Of a DNA stretch of 47,589 nt, positions 1 to 8,641 are shown piece by piece. Where the stretch lies: NCBI RefSeq assembly GCF_026410305.1, contig NZ_JAPMLQ010000013.1, forward strand, positions 1 to 47,589. The letters are read 5' to 3'. Both the position numbers and the translations under genes were made by a program. Every line of letters starts with the position of its first letter. The first letter of the stretch is position 1. The notes below the pieces were generated by a model. It was not told where the DNA came from and ran no database searches. It saw nothing but the letters and a program-made list of their open reading frames with translations. The DNA is from Sulfitobacter sp. F26204. GTDB taxonomy: Bacteria; Pseudomonadota; Alphaproteobacteria; Rhodobacterales; Rhodobacteraceae.

Positions 1-72
1 CTCACAGCCATCGTCGCTGGCCACAAACAAAGCATGATCAACGAGCTGCTACCCTGGAATTACGTCAAATAG
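1..72 (+). mobile_element. C-terminal end of an IS66-family transposase (TnpC), cut by the window start
   Basis: The first 23 codons read in frame to a TAG stop at 70-72. They include IVAGHKQSMINELLPW, which resembles the conserved extreme C-terminus of IS66 TnpC proteins (IVAGH...DELLPWAY). Only the tail is inside the window, so it is not possible to say whether the whole gene is intact upstream. It marks the left edge of the catabolic region as IS-rich. The assignment rests on recalled family similarity over a short stretch. Confidence 0.6.
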
Positions 73-105
73 GTGGGATCGGCGCACCGGTTACGAGACA
101 CCAAT

Positions 106-582
106 GATAAGACCATATCGATTGACGCGATCTACATGAAAGCGCATTGCACGGCTTCAAGTCTGGGGCTGAAAATGGAGAGGTAGACGCCGGATCGGAC
201 AGACGAAACAGGGCACGAATACTAAGCCGCCTGCCATCACCGATACAAGTGGGCGGCCCATTCGTTTCTTCATCACCGCCGGTCAGGTATGAAACTACAC
301 TGGCGTCATGGGCTTACTATGCGATCTACTGGATGCTGATTGGGTTAGGGAAGCCTTGATAGAAAGGGGTACACTGCGTTGCATCTCGGATTGTAAGTCT
401 CGCAAGAAAGCTGTGCGACAGGACAAGCGCAGTTGCAGACGCCCAACCACATCGAACGGATGTTTGGCAGGCTTATAGACAGGCGGTGCGTTTCAACTCG
501 ATATGATCAACGTCATAAGGTCTTGCTCTCCAAAATCGCCCGAGCTGCTACCATTCTATTCTGGTTATGGAATGCTGTAACG
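106..582 (+). pseudogene. Decayed IS5-family transposase
   Basis: Translating across three frames gives the diagnostic pieces of an IS5-family DDE transposase in order: YMKAHCTASSL (about 133-165), GRPIRFFITAGQV (about 253-291), DADWVREALIERG (about 331-369), KSRKKAVRQDK (about 394-426) and IERMFGRL with STRYDQ (about 450-510). The pieces are separated by in-frame stops, for example at 184-186 and directly after the FFITAGQV piece, and by a frameshift near 430. The N-terminal third is missing, so the gene cannot give a working transposase. It is an old insertion that has decayed in place. Confidence 0.75.
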
Positions 583-739
583 GGGCGAGAGCCACGCATT
601 GCACGTTACACTTGTAACTTCGTGGGCAAGATGTCGTTGTTCCCGTATCATATTTCAAAAGGAGGAATGCCGGACCAAGTTGTTTATTGAGCCTGATATA
701 TCGCGCGCTGCTTTGCGCTGAGAACTGGCCAATCTGGAA

Positions 740-1150
740 GGCGAGGTTCGCGGACTTGCGAAGGACGACCCCGTTGCCGTTTATTGATGACAATGCCAGC
801 ATCGGAGCGGTCGTCACTCTGACCATCAAATCTGCCGTTGATGATAACAGCCGCTTCAGATCCTCCAAATGCGTTGGACTTTGGTTGGGCTTTGCACCAT
901 CGCGGCGCCAACCCGGAGATCGCGATGTTATCGGCGGTATCATCAAGGCCGTTACGAAACTTTGGGCCGGGCATTATGTAAGGCTCCGACAGTCATGTTA
1001 CATCGCGGCCGCCTATCATGGCTCAGGGCATGGGCCGCGCGGGTGGCCAAACGTCGGGAGAGCAAGAATACAATGGTTGCACTTGTGAGACGCATTGGTG
1101 TTATTCTTCATTGTATGTGTCGGGAGGGCACCGAGTTCAATCACACAATT
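740..1150 (+). pseudogene. Remnant of an IS110-family transposase (C-terminal half)
   Basis: Fragments in different frames match the transposase_20 (C-terminal) domain of IS110/IS1111 transposases. They are AKDDPVAVY then IGAVVTLTIKSAVDDNSRF (about 757-857), CVGLWLGFAPSRRQ (about 870-911), and in another frame VAKRRESKNTMVALVRRIGVILH with CREGTEFN (about 1042-1142; aligned to the usual AKRRGMK...ALARKLAVILHRMW...GTEF). At least two frameshifts and the absence of the N-terminal DEDD catalytic domain show that it is dead. Together with the IS66 and IS5 fragments it forms a graveyard of three different IS families in about 1.1 kb. Confidence 0.7.
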
Positions 1151-1731
1151 TCACCAATCGCTGGAGGCACCTAGATAGTATTTGAACGCTTGGAAGCGAA
1201 CGACTAGAGTCTGCTCGACTGCGGCGCTTCGGTGTCCCCATCGGGGCGCGGTTCCGAAGACACCATGGTCAGGATTGTCGAGAACTCTGTTCAAGCACGC
1301 TAATGAGAGGGGCGCTTTCGGGCTACTACACGGGAACAACATCGTGTTGACGGCCATCGCGCTGACCACGGACCGAAGCATGAACCCGGGAAGATCTTGT
1401 ACGGAAGGGTCGCAAATTGACTGCTATTCCAGAACGCGCTCCTGACCTCGTCAAATAGGAACGACGACGGACACTGTCAATGTCGGCAAACTCCACTCGC
1501 TATACAGACATATAGCCATTGACAAAGATGACCTCTTTACCGGTATTTTGGCCTAAGGTGATAACTCCGAAGTATTTTTCAATTTGGTGAATAATTGTTC
1601 ATTACCTAGGGAGCATATTTCGCAAACTTCACCGCAAGCTGAATTATGCTAGACCACCGTCGAACTGCTTGGCATGATCGGCTGACTCGGAGCAAGCTTA
1701 GCGTCGAAATTGAAATAGGAACAAGCGCCAA
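1151..1731. other. Non-coding stretch between IS debris and the first LysR gene
   Basis: No credible gene was found. The open frames here (for example 1182-1445 on the plus strand) have no recognisable family and look like chance frames or IS debris. The last 200 bases are AT-rich and precede the LysR gene, so its promoter probably lies there. An imperfect inverted repeat, TGAA-TAATTG-TTCA, lies near 1588-1601. No confident -35/-10 pair is called. Confidence 0.4.
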
Positions 1732-2625
1732 ATGGATTTGAAGCGGCTCAGGTATTTCGTAGCGGTCGCCGAAGAACAGAATTTTGGCCGGGCGGCTGGC
1801 CGGTTAAATATCGCCCAGCCGCCCTTGTCCCGGCAGATCGCGCAATTGGAAGGTGAACTCAGCGTTACCCTCATTGACCGAAGCCGCAAGCAGATCCGCC
1901 TTACGCAGGCAGGTCAAATTCTGCTGGAGCGAAGTCGGCAAATCCTGCTGCAGGTAGACAGAACCTTTCAAGAGGTGCAGGTGATCGGGAGAGGGAAACA
2001 AGGATTGCTTAGGATCGGCTTTGTCGGCTCTGCCAGCTACGGCGAACTGCCCAGCCTACTCAATCAACACCGGTTGCATCATTCCGAAGTCGATCTGGCG
2101 CTTCATGCAATGAATAATGCCGAACTGGAGGGGGCGCTGGTCCGACGCGAACTAGATATTGCGATTGCGCGCCCTCATCTGGACAATCGAGATTTCGATG
2201 CGGTCCTCTTGAGCGAGGAACCCTTTGTGTTGGCCGTGCCGAGCAGCTCGCCGCTACTGGCTAAAGAGCAAATACATTTGAAAGATTTGGCGGGAGAAAC
2301 GCTCGTTTCGTTTCCGCGACGGCCCCGCCCTGCATATGTCGACCAGATACTGAGCATGCTAGACGAGGCAGGGGTGACGCCGAAGGACTTGGTTCTGACC
2401 CAAGATTTCCAGACCGGGATCAGTTTGGTATCGGTGGGTGCCGGCGTGGCTATTGTGCCCGAAAGCGTATCTTCAAGCCCGCGAACCGGGGTGGTGTTTC
2501 GCCAATTTCTAGGTCCTAACCCAAATACGAAATTGACCGTGCACGCGAGGTCAGACAACCGCTCTCCGCATGTGATCAACTTCATGGCTACCTTGCGCAA
2601 GTTTCGCCAGACGCCCAAAGGCTGA
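1732..2625 (+). CDS. LysR-family transcriptional regulator
   Basis: A 297-residue protein of typical LysR length. It has the N-terminal winged helix-turn-helix (MDLKRLRYFVAVAEEQNF, then a helix in AAGRLNIAQPPLSRQI, residues about 1-60) and a periplasmic-binding-like effector domain (about 90-290). The start motif and the AQPPLSRQI recognition helix are those of the BenM/CatM/ClcR branch, whose members sense aromatic acids or ring-cleavage products. It lies about 230 bases upstream of the iac-like operon in the same direction, so it may regulate that operon or itself. LysR proteins usually act divergently, which is not the layout here. The effector cannot be told from sequence. Confidence 0.9.
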   Translation: MDLKRLRYFVAVAEEQNFGRAAGRLNIAQPPLSRQIAQLEGELSVTLIDRSRKQIRLTQAGQILLERSRQILLQVDRTFQEVQVIGRGKQGLLRIGFVGSASYGELPSLLNQHRLHHSEVDLALHAMNNAELEGALVRRELDIAIARPHLDNRDFDAVLLSEEPFVLAVPSSSPLLAKEQIHLKDLAGETLVSFPRRPRPAYVDQILSMLDEAGVTPKDLVLTQDFQTGISLVSVGAGVAIVPESVSSSPRTGVVFRQFLGPNPNTKLTVHARSDNRSPHVINFMATLRKFRQTPKG

Positions 2626-2749
2626 ACAAGCCAGCTGCAAGCTAATCGGCTTTTACTGCTAAATACAGCGGATGTCGTTCAATAAATATATTTAAAATCA
2701 ATTCATTGAAAGCTCTCTTCAGGTCTTGATCGCGCGCGCTACGATGGTT

Positions 2750-2781
2750 CTTACATACTAAATAGGTATGATATAATACCT
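2750..2781 (+). promoter_or_regulatory. Putative promoter of the iac operon with an overlapping operator
   Basis: A perfect -10 hexamer TATAAT lies at 2772-2777. CTTACA at 2750-2755 (4 of 6 matches to TTGACA) sits 16 bases upstream. The -10 is embedded in a 6-base inverted repeat AGGTAT-N6-ATACCT (2764-2781), the size and symmetry of a MarR- or GntR-type operator. A repressor bound there would cover the -10 box. The MarR gene iacR at the end of the operon is the obvious candidate; this is inference. ATACC half-sites also occur between iacR and the TRAP gene (10590-10635). Confidence 0.55.
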
Positions 2782-2795
2782 GTCGGTCCATTGAG

Positions 2796-2835
2796 TTACG
2801 GTAATTTTCCTGTATAAATGTGAAAGTTACCGTAA
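2796..2835 (+). other. Long leader hairpin in front of the iac operon
   Basis: TTACGGTAATTTTC (2796-2809) can pair with GAAAGTTACCGTAA (2822-2835). This gives a 14-bp stem (13 Watson-Crick pairs and one G-U) with a 12-base loop. The outer 9 bp (TTACGGTAA/TTACCGTAA) are perfect. It starts about 15-20 bases after the expected transcription start and ends 20 bases before the preferred start codon of the amidase gene. There is no T-run, so it is not a standard terminator. It may be a second operator on DNA or a regulatory structure in the RNA leader. Confidence 0.5.
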
Positions 2836-2855
2836 TTGTTGGAAGTCTGCAGCAC

Positions 2856-4004
2856 ATGCAATGCGAAGCCACATATGACGCGATCTTCACAAAATCGTTC
2901 GAGACGACGGGTCAAGGCCTTCGATTCGGTGTGAAAGAATGCTTGGCCGTAAAGGGCCAACCTACACGCTGCGGGTCTCTTGCTTTGGCGAATACGAGCC
3001 CTGCCGAGGAAAACGCTGAAGTAGTTCAAAGACTATTGGACAGCGGCTGTCAGATGGTTGGTCTTACGAACATGCACGAACTGGCCTTTGGCGTGACAGG
3101 TATCAACCCATATTACGGTACGCCCTGTAACCGGGGCTGGCCGGAGCGTATTCCAGGGGGGTCGTCCTCGGGGTCGGCGGCGGCGGTCGCTGCAGGGCTT
3201 TGTGATTTTTCCCTCGGGACAGACACCGGCGGATCGGTGCGTATGCCGGCCTGTTGCTGCGGTGTATTTGGGCTTAAGCCTACCTTTGGCCGTTTGTCGC
3301 GCAATGGTGTCGTTCCAAATGCGTCTTCGCTGGACTGCGTCGGCGTTTTCGCTACCAGCATGACGACCCTCATCAAAGCCATGGCCCAGTTAGATCCAGA
3401 TTTCGCTGCAGCGACACTTGGCGAGGCCCCTAGGCTGAGCCGTGTCATGGTGGATTGTTCCCCTGAGATCGCCGAAACACTGGACCGCGACCTTTCAGGA
3501 CTGACCGATGCCGTCACAGTGCTTGATAGTCTCGACGAGGCCTATGACGCGGGCCTGACTGTGATCAACGCAGAGATACATGCTGCATTCGGACAGATAG
3601 TTGTTGATAAGAAGTTGTTCAGTGACGTCGGAGAGCGAATCCGCGCCGCTGGCACGATAAGTTTGGCGACGCTTCAGCGTGCAGAAGCCACCCGCAAAAA
3701 ATTCCGCGCGGAGGTCGACCGGGCGCTGGAGCGTGCCGATGCGCTGATACTACCGACGATGCCTGTGGTTCCTCCGTTGCTCAGGGATGCGGAGGATATG
3801 CAAATGTTGATTCCGCTGACCAAACTGGTTCGGCCCTTCAACCTGAGTGGCCACCCGGCGATCACGATTCCAACCAAGACAGTAGCGGGTCTGCCGGCGG
3901 GCATCCAGCTAATCGCACGGCACGGCGATGATGCGCGACTTTGCGCAATCGCCGAATGGGTCGCGGCTCAGCTTCCCTGCCACGACACGGAGTGCACGAC
4001 ATGA
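2856..4004 (+). CDS. iacH: Amidase-signature-family hydrolase, IacH-like
   Basis: A 382-residue amidase-signature enzyme, somewhat short for the family (usually 430-500). The Ser-cisSer-Lys triad is visible: Lys27 in [11 protein letters not shown], cis-Ser103 in [11 protein letters not shown] and nucleophile Ser127 in [12 protein letters not shown]; the 24-residue Ser-Ser spacing fits the family. The ATG at 2856 follows GGAAG at a usable distance. A GTG at 2820 lies inside the leader hairpin and is less likely. In known iac clusters for indole-3-acetate degradation an amidase (IacH) is present, thought to act on an amide or lactam intermediate after indole ring oxidation; its exact step is not settled. 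Here it is the first gene of the operon and overlaps iacA by ATGA. An unrelated amidase cannot be excluded, but the neighbours argue for IacH. Confidence 0.75.
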   Translation: MQCEATYDAIFTKSFETTGQGLRFGVKECLAVKGQPTRCGSLALANTSPAEENAEVVQRLLDSGCQMVGLTNMHELAFGVTGINPYYGTPCNRGWPERIPGGSSSGSAAAVAAGLCDFSLGTDTGGSVRMPACCCGVFGLKPTFGRLSRNGVVPNASSLDCVGVFATSMTTLIKAMAQLDPDFAAATLGEAPRLSRVMVDCSPEIAETLDRDLSGLTDAVTVLDSLDEAYDAGLTVINAEIHAAFGQIVVDKKLFSDVGERIRAAGTISLATLQRAEATRKKFRAEVDRALERADALILPTMPVVPPLLRDAEDMQMLIPLTKLVRPFNLSGHPAITIPTKTVAGLPAGIQLIARHGDDARLCAIAEWVAAQLPCHDTECTT

Positions 4005-5152
4005 ACAAGCAATCAGAACTCACGGAAGAACCGATCGTGCTGGACGCGGTATTGCAGGAGGTGCGGGATCGGCGCGAGGAATACGAGCGTTTAACTTATG
4101 TTCATCCCGACATGATCGCCAAGATGCAAAGCGTTGGCGTCTATCGCGCGCTGGTTCCTAAATCGATGGGCGGCGACGAACTGTCCCCTGGCGAGTTCTG
4201 TCAGTTGGTCGAGCGCTTTGCAGAGGCCGATGGTTCAACTGGCTGGGTTGCCAGTTTCGGGATCGCGCCGACCTATCTTTCCGCCTTGCCCAAGAAAACT
4301 TTTGAAAAACTATATGGCGCGAATCGCGACACAGTCTTTGCGGGGTCGATCTTTCCGCCGCAGCCTGCACAGCGTGTTAGCAGCGGGGTAAAGGTCAAGG
4401 GCCAGTGGCCATATTGCTCGGGCTGCATGGGCGCATCTTATATCGGCGTTGGAATCAAGATTGACGAGGGTAACAACGATGCGCCGGGGCTGCCACGCAT
4501 GGCAGTGCTACCGCGTGAGCAGGTCTCGATCAAACACACTTGGGACACCGTGGGCCTGACCGCGACCGGTAGCCATGACGTGGCCGTCGACGACGTCGTG
4601 GTGAGCGAGGACTGGACGTTTATTCGGGGTGCCTCGTCTTTGCACGACGAGGCAATCTACCGCTATCCTACCATGGCTTTTGCCGCGCAGGTTTTGGCGG
4701 TGGTCGGTCTGGGTGTGGCGCGTGAAGCGCTAAATTGGCTGCATGCCGAAGCCATGAACCGACCATCTATCACCGGCGCGCCGTCAATCGGTGCCCGCCC
4801 CTATGTACATGAGGGCCTTGCGCGGGCCGAGGCCAAACTGCGCAGTGCGCGTAGCTTTTTTTATGACACCATCGATGAGGCTTGGACCTTGGTGGTTCGG
4901 GGCGACGCCGTTCCCGACGAGCTGAAGGTACGCTTGCGTCTTGCTTGCACGCAAGCGGCCCACGAAGGCGCGGAAGTAGCGCGGCAGGCCTACTACATGG
5001 CCGGTGCCAGCGCCCTGCGCCGTGGGCACACACTGTCGAGGACATTGGTCGATGCCTCGGCGGTCGCCCAGCATGCCTTTTTTGGGATGGGGACCTGGAG
5101 TTCTGCCGGGGCCGGCTTCCTCGGACAGAACACGCCGCCGGGTTACCCCTGA
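4001..5152 (+). CDS. iacA: Indole-3-acetate monooxygenase, acyl-CoA-dehydrogenase-fold flavoprotein (IacA)
   Basis: A 383-residue protein with the acyl-CoA dehydrogenase fold used by two-component flavin monooxygenases (HsaA, DszC, IacA). The N-terminal helical domain contains LVPKSMGGDELSPGEFCQLVERF, followed by a middle beta domain (GQWPYCSGCMGASY) and a C-terminal four-helix region. It lacks the usual CoA-dehydrogenase context of Etf and thioesters, and a flavin reductase (iacG) sits at the end of the operon. In the known pathway IacA hydroxylates the indole ring of indole-3-acetate at C2 using reduced flavin. The ATG at 4001 overlaps the amidase stop (ATGA), so the longer frame from 3941 is rejected. 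The operon context makes IacA the best name. Confidence 0.8.
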   Translation: MNKQSELTEEPIVLDAVLQEVRDRREEYERLTYVHPDMIAKMQSVGVYRALVPKSMGGDELSPGEFCQLVERFAEADGSTGWVASFGIAPTYLSALPKKTFEKLYGANRDTVFAGSIFPPQPAQRVSSGVKVKGQWPYCSGCMGASYIGVGIKIDEGNNDAPGLPRMAVLPREQVSIKHTWDTVGLTATGSHDVAVDDVVVSEDWTFIRGASSLHDEAIYRYPTMAFAAQVLAVVGLGVAREALNWLHAEAMNRPSITGAPSIGARPYVHEGLARAEAKLRSARSFFYDTIDEAWTLVVRGDAVPDELKVRLRLACTQAAHEGAEVARQAYYMAGASALRRGHTLSRTLVDASAVAQHAFFGMGTWSSAGAGFLGQNTPPGYP

Positions 5153-5179
5153 GTAAATACAAAAAACTGGAGATATTGA

Positions 5180-5545
5180 ATGTCTAGAGAATTGAAACAC
5201 CGCGTCATGTTCTGCCTATCCGTACAGCAGAATTTCTTTGATCTGCCGTTTTCGGAGGTCGGCCCCGTTTGGCAGGGCTTTGGCAATGTCCTGAAATCCA
5301 TACATGAGATGGAAGGAATTAACATCGTCGGCATGTTCGACGATGACGAAACCATGGTCGGTTCATCGGGCACTAACTTTCCCTGGACCGCCTACATCAT
5401 GGCAGACGCGGCTGATCGGGCCGATGTTGTTGAGGTCTGCAATCTCTTCCGCATCACCCCAGTCGGCGAAACCGATTATCGGCTGTGGAAATACATTCGC
5501 GTCGAAGCACGGATAGGCCGGGCTTTGGAAGTACCCGAACTCTGA
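5180..5545 (+). CDS. iacB: Small protein of unknown function, probably IacB
   Basis: A 121-residue soluble protein with no signal peptide or membrane segment. The start at 5180 has GGAGA 6 bases upstream. I recognise no catalytic motif. The pattern (MFCLSVQQNFFDLPF early, then GINIVGMFDDDETMVG, then YIMADAADRADVVEVCNLFR) looks like a compact alpha/beta ferredoxin-like fold. A small protein of unknown role called IacB follows IacA in characterised iac clusters. The name is given by position and size, not by a motif. Its stop overlaps the next start (TGATG), so it is translationally coupled to the next gene. Confidence 0.55.
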   Translation: MSRELKHRVMFCLSVQQNFFDLPFSEVGPVWQGFGNVLKSIHEMEGINIVGMFDDDETMVGSSGTNFPWTAYIMADAADRADVVEVCNLFRITPVGETDYRLWKYIRVEARIGRALEVPEL

Positions 5546-6093
5546 TGCGACTTACGCTCAAATATCTCGCCGCCCGCATTGAACGGCTGGAAGCGGAAAG
5601 TGCTATTCGCAATTGCCTGTCCGACTATATGGATCTGTGCGATCGGATCGATGGCGAGACCGATCTAAACCGTATCGGTGCCCTGTTCACTGAAGGTGCT
5701 GTCTGGGAGGGGCGCGGCAGTCGCTATGCCAAAGACTTTGGCGCACATCGGGGGCGGAAAGCGATACTAAACTGGATGCGAACCTTTTGCGTGACGCCAC
5801 CGCATTTCACAATGAACGCCCATTTTCTGAGTTCGGAAAAAATCAGTGTGCTGTCTGATACCACAGCAAATGGCCGCTGGTTGATGTTGCAGACCCCGAA
5901 ATTTCACGACGGGCAGAACTTTCTTATGGCAGCACAGTTACAAATCGATTTTGCGGTCGAGGATGGCGTTTGGCGCATAGCGCGGTTCAGAACCACCAAC
6001 CTCTATTCGCGCAAGGTCGAAGACTGGGATCAGCCGACCCAGATTCCCAATCCTGTGCGAGCTATTCAACCAACAGGAGCAAGACATGAATGA
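5545..6093 (+). CDS. iacI: SnoaL/NTF2-like protein, probably IacI
   Basis: A 182-residue protein with the SnoaL-like (NTF2 superfamily) pattern: an N-terminal helix ARIERLEAESAIRNCLSDYM, then LFTEGAVWEG and HFTMNAHFLSS, ending in an FAVEDGVWRIARFR strand. Such cone-shaped folds serve as small hydrolases, isomerases or the beta subunit of ring-hydroxylating dioxygenases. The separate iacD gene already supplies a dioxygenase beta subunit, so this one fits the extra NTF2-like protein IacI of iac clusters. The ATG at 5545 overlaps the iacB stop; a longer frame from 5485 has no good start. Its 3' end overlaps iacC by 8 bases. The function is unknown. Confidence 0.55.
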   Translation: MRLTLKYLAARIERLEAESAIRNCLSDYMDLCDRIDGETDLNRIGALFTEGAVWEGRGSRYAKDFGAHRGRKAILNWMRTFCVTPPHFTMNAHFLSSEKISVLSDTTANGRWLMLQTPKFHDGQNFLMAAQLQIDFAVEDGVWRIARFRTTNLYSRKVEDWDQPTQIPNPVRAIQPTGARHE

Positions 6094-7354
6094 AATCAAA
6101 ACCGATATTCAGCCCGATTGGTCCAAGCAGGTCGACGACGACCGGATTCGTACGTCCATGTACAAAGACCCGGCGATCTTCGATGCCGAGATGGAAAAGA
6201 TATTTGGCAGGACCTGGGTTTGGGTAGCACATACATCCGAAGTGCCTGACAAGGGCAGCTTCAAAACATCCCATGTTGGCAAGCAGCCAGTGATCGTTTG
6301 TCGTGATCGCAAGGGCGCACTGCATGTTCTGCTAAATCGTTGCCGTCACCGTGGTGCGACAGTCTGCGAACACACCAGCGGCAAGACCAGCTCTTTCCAG
6401 TGCCCCTATCACGGCTGGGGCTATGCATTGGACGGATCGCTGCGCGCCATCCCTTATATCGACGGCTATAGTGAGGATTTCGACAAGGCGGAATACGGGC
6501 TAAAACGCCTTAAGGTAGATGTCTACAATGGCATGATCTTTGCCACCTTCAATCCCGAAGCGGAACCGCTGGAGGATTTCCTCGGCAATGCAAAGGTCTG
6601 GATCGACCTGTTCATGAAACAGGGGGCAGGCTATCCGGTCGAGGTTATCGGCGAACACCAGTTCTCGTTCCCTGGCAATTGGAAGATTCAGCTCGAGAAC
6701 ACGACTGACGCCTACCACTTTCCTGTTGTCCACAAGACTTTTCTTCAGTCGCTGGACGCTGAGGCTGCGGACACATTCGCCTTCCTTGAGGGCGATGGTT
6801 ATGTCGAAGATCTTGGGAACGGTCATTCCGTAATGGTGGCAATGCCGGAAATGGTTGATCTAGAAGAAGATCTCGAGCGACCGATCCCGAAACGGTTCGA
6901 AGAACTGGCCGAGATCCTGCGCGAGACCCATGAGGAAGAGCATGTGCGCCGGATCGTGCGCGCTGTAGGTGGCTGTGGTTTCAATCTGAATCTTTTCCCC
7001 AATGCCGCCTGCTCGATGGCCTTTTTCCGCATCCTCCGCCCAATTCAAGCTGATGAAACTGCCATTCGCCACCTTGCTATTGGCATGCAAGGCGGACCCA
7101 AGGCGGCCAATCAAATGCGCTTGCGCCTTCACGAACACTTTCAGGGACCGATGGGTTTCGGCTCACCCGATGATGCCGAGGTCTGGGAGCGGATACAGCG
7201 CGGCACCGATGCCGGTCCCGATCTGGACATCATGGTGAACCGAGGCATCGGTCTGCAAAAGCCCAGCGAAAACGGATTGGACGTTGGGGATGTCACCGCC
7301 GAGACCGGGATGCGTTCAGCCTACCAAATGTGGAAAAGGATGATGAGCCAATGA
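6086..7354 (+). CDS. iacC: Rieske non-heme iron oxygenase, large subunit (IacC)
   Basis: A 422-residue alpha subunit of a ring-hydroxylating dioxygenase. The Rieske centre is Cys86 and His88 (NRCRHRGATV) with Cys106 and His109 (FQCPYHGWGY). The mononuclear iron site is Asp208, His211 and His216 in NTTDAYHFPVVH. The length is normal. AGGAG at 6074-6078 supports the ATG at 6086, which overlaps the preceding gene by 8 bases. In the iac pathway IacC and IacD with the reductase IacF oxidise the oxindole ring of the IacA product. It is coupled to the small subunit gene by an ATGA overlap. Confidence 0.88.
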   Translation: MNEIKTDIQPDWSKQVDDDRIRTSMYKDPAIFDAEMEKIFGRTWVWVAHTSEVPDKGSFKTSHVGKQPVIVCRDRKGALHVLLNRCRHRGATVCEHTSGKTSSFQCPYHGWGYALDGSLRAIPYIDGYSEDFDKAEYGLKRLKVDVYNGMIFATFNPEAEPLEDFLGNAKVWIDLFMKQGAGYPVEVIGEHQFSFPGNWKIQLENTTDAYHFPVVHKTFLQSLDAEAADTFAFLEGDGYVEDLGNGHSVMVAMPEMVDLEEDLERPIPKRFEELAEILRETHEEEHVRRIVRAVGGCGFNLNLFPNAACSMAFFRILRPIQADETAIRHLAIGMQGGPKAANQMRLRLHEHFQGPMGFGSPDDAEVWERIQRGTDAGPDLDIMVNRGIGLQKPSENGLDVGDVTAETGMRSAYQMWKRMMSQ

Positions 7355-7848
7355 GCGAGACTACCAAAACTAAAGCCGGCATCTCGCAAGCCGAAGCAAT
7401 CGATTTTGTCTGGCGCGAAGCAGATGTTCTTGACCGCGCAGATTACCAAACATGGTTGAAGATGTGGAGTAAGCATGGCCTCTACATCATCCCCATCAAT
7501 CCCGACGAGACTGATTTCGAAAACACGCTGAACATCACCTATGATGATGCTGGGATGCGCCGGATGCGCGTGGACCGGCTGTCCGGGGGGTTTGCGATTT
7601 CCGCGGCACCCGCAGCGCGAACCGTGCGGCTGCTGAGCCGCTTTGTCGAGACTGATTGCGGGCCAGAGACTATCAGCCTGCGGGCGGCATTCTTTCTTAC
7701 CGAAGATAAATTAGGTCGTCAGATCCAACATACTGGTACGATTGAATATGACCTCATCCGCGAAGGCGGGGCATTGGTGATGTCGAAAAAGGTCGTGCGT
7801 CTGATCAATGCTAACGGAGAGCTGAATGCAATCAGCTATCTATTTTAA
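7351..7848 (+). CDS. iacD: Rieske dioxygenase small (beta) subunit (IacD)
   Basis: A 165-residue protein of the ring-hydroxylating dioxygenase beta family (NTF2-like fold). The pattern EAIDFVWREADVLDRADYQTWLKMWSK is the typical N-terminal helix pair with tyrosine and tryptophan, and RLLSRFVETD and FFLTEDKLGRQIQHTG are core strands. Beta subunits are structural partners of the alpha subunit in a3b3 oxygenases. The ATG at 7351 overlaps the iacC stop, giving the equal translation that a heteromer needs. The upstream in-frame start at 7330 lies inside iacC and is rejected. Confidence 0.85.
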   Translation: MSETTKTKAGISQAEAIDFVWREADVLDRADYQTWLKMWSKHGLYIIPINPDETDFENTLNITYDDAGMRRMRVDRLSGGFAISAAPAARTVRLLSRFVETDCGPETISLRAAFFLTEDKLGRQIQHTGTIEYDLIREGGALVMSKKVVRLINANGELNAISYLF

Positions 7849-8609
7849 TGCCACGGCCACTGGCACTGGATACCCAAACGGCCGTGGTGACCGGCGCTGG
7901 CACTGGCGTAGGTAGAGAAATCGCGCGGGCACTGCATGGAGCCGGTTATCGCGTCATTTTGAGCGACATCGACGAAGAGTCTGTCTATCAATTGGCCGAG
8001 GAACTTGATCTCGCGTCGGAATTGGCGTTGACCGCTAAATTGGACATCTCGAGTCCTGAGGATTTTCAGCGCGTGTTGGACCTTACCGTGGAGCGTTGGG
8101 GATCGGTGGAAGTACTGGTCAACAATGCGTCGGTGACAAAGGCACAGCCTTTGATGGAGATCACACCCGGTGACTTCAACCGGGTAATGGCGACCAATGC
8201 AGGCGGTGTGTTTGCCGCTAGCCAGATTTTCGCCCGTCATTTCAAAGAACGCTCCTATGGGCGAATAGTCAATCTTGCGTCGCTGGCGGGGCAAAACGGA
8301 GGTACCGCCACAGGTGTGCATTACGCCGCATCCAAGGGCGCAATCCTCACGCTCACCAAGGTCTTTGCACGGGATCTGGCGCCCTACGGGATAACCGTCA
8401 ATGCCATCGCGCCCGGTCCGCTGGACTCGCCGGTCGTCGACCGCCTTATCCCCGATGAGAAGCGCGAAGAGTTCATATCGAGCATACCGGTGGGGCAATT
8501 GGGTGATCCGAAGTTTATTGCGGACATGGTGGTTATGCTTGCGTCTCCAATGGCGTCCTACGTGACCGGTGCTTGCTGGGACGCGAATGGCGGTCTGAAC
8601 CTGAGATGA
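7848..8609 (+). CDS. iacE: Short-chain dehydrogenase/reductase (IacE)
   Basis: A 253-residue classical SDR. The NAD(P)-binding loop is TGAGTGVG (residues 15-22), NNAS is at 92-95, and the catalytic set is Ser145 in VNLASLAG, Tyr159 and Lys163 in YAASK. The C-terminal GACWDANGGLNLR is also typical. In iac clusters IacE is the SDR acting on the hydroxylated indole-acetate after IacA. It starts at an ATG sharing one base with the iacD stop (TAATG). Asp40 after the third beta strand suggests a preference for NAD(H). Confidence 0.8.
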   Translation: MPRPLALDTQTAVVTGAGTGVGREIARALHGAGYRVILSDIDEESVYQLAEELDLASELALTAKLDISSPEDFQRVLDLTVERWGSVEVLVNNASVTKAQPLMEITPGDFNRVMATNAGGVFAASQIFARHFKERSYGRIVNLASLAGQNGGTATGVHYAASKGAILTLTKVFARDLAPYGITVNAIAPGPLDSPVVDRLIPDEKREEFISSIPVGQLGDPKFIADMVVMLASPMASYVTGACWDANGGLNLR

Positions 8610-8641
8610 GACTCGTCGGAGAGAGAACAGGAGGAAATATA

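Noticed and set aside
1182..1445. Small open frame of 87 codons
   Set aside because: It has no recognisable family, unusual composition and lies in IS debris.
2820..2855. GTG start for the amidase at 2820
   Set aside because: It lies inside the leader hairpin with no ribosome site, while the ATG at 2856 has GGAAG upstream and gives a normal N-terminus.
4001..5152. Acyl-CoA dehydrogenase of fatty-acid oxidation
   Set aside because: The fold is shared, but the operon contains a flavin reductase and Rieske genes and no Etf or CoA ligase, so a flavin monooxygenase (IacA) fits better.
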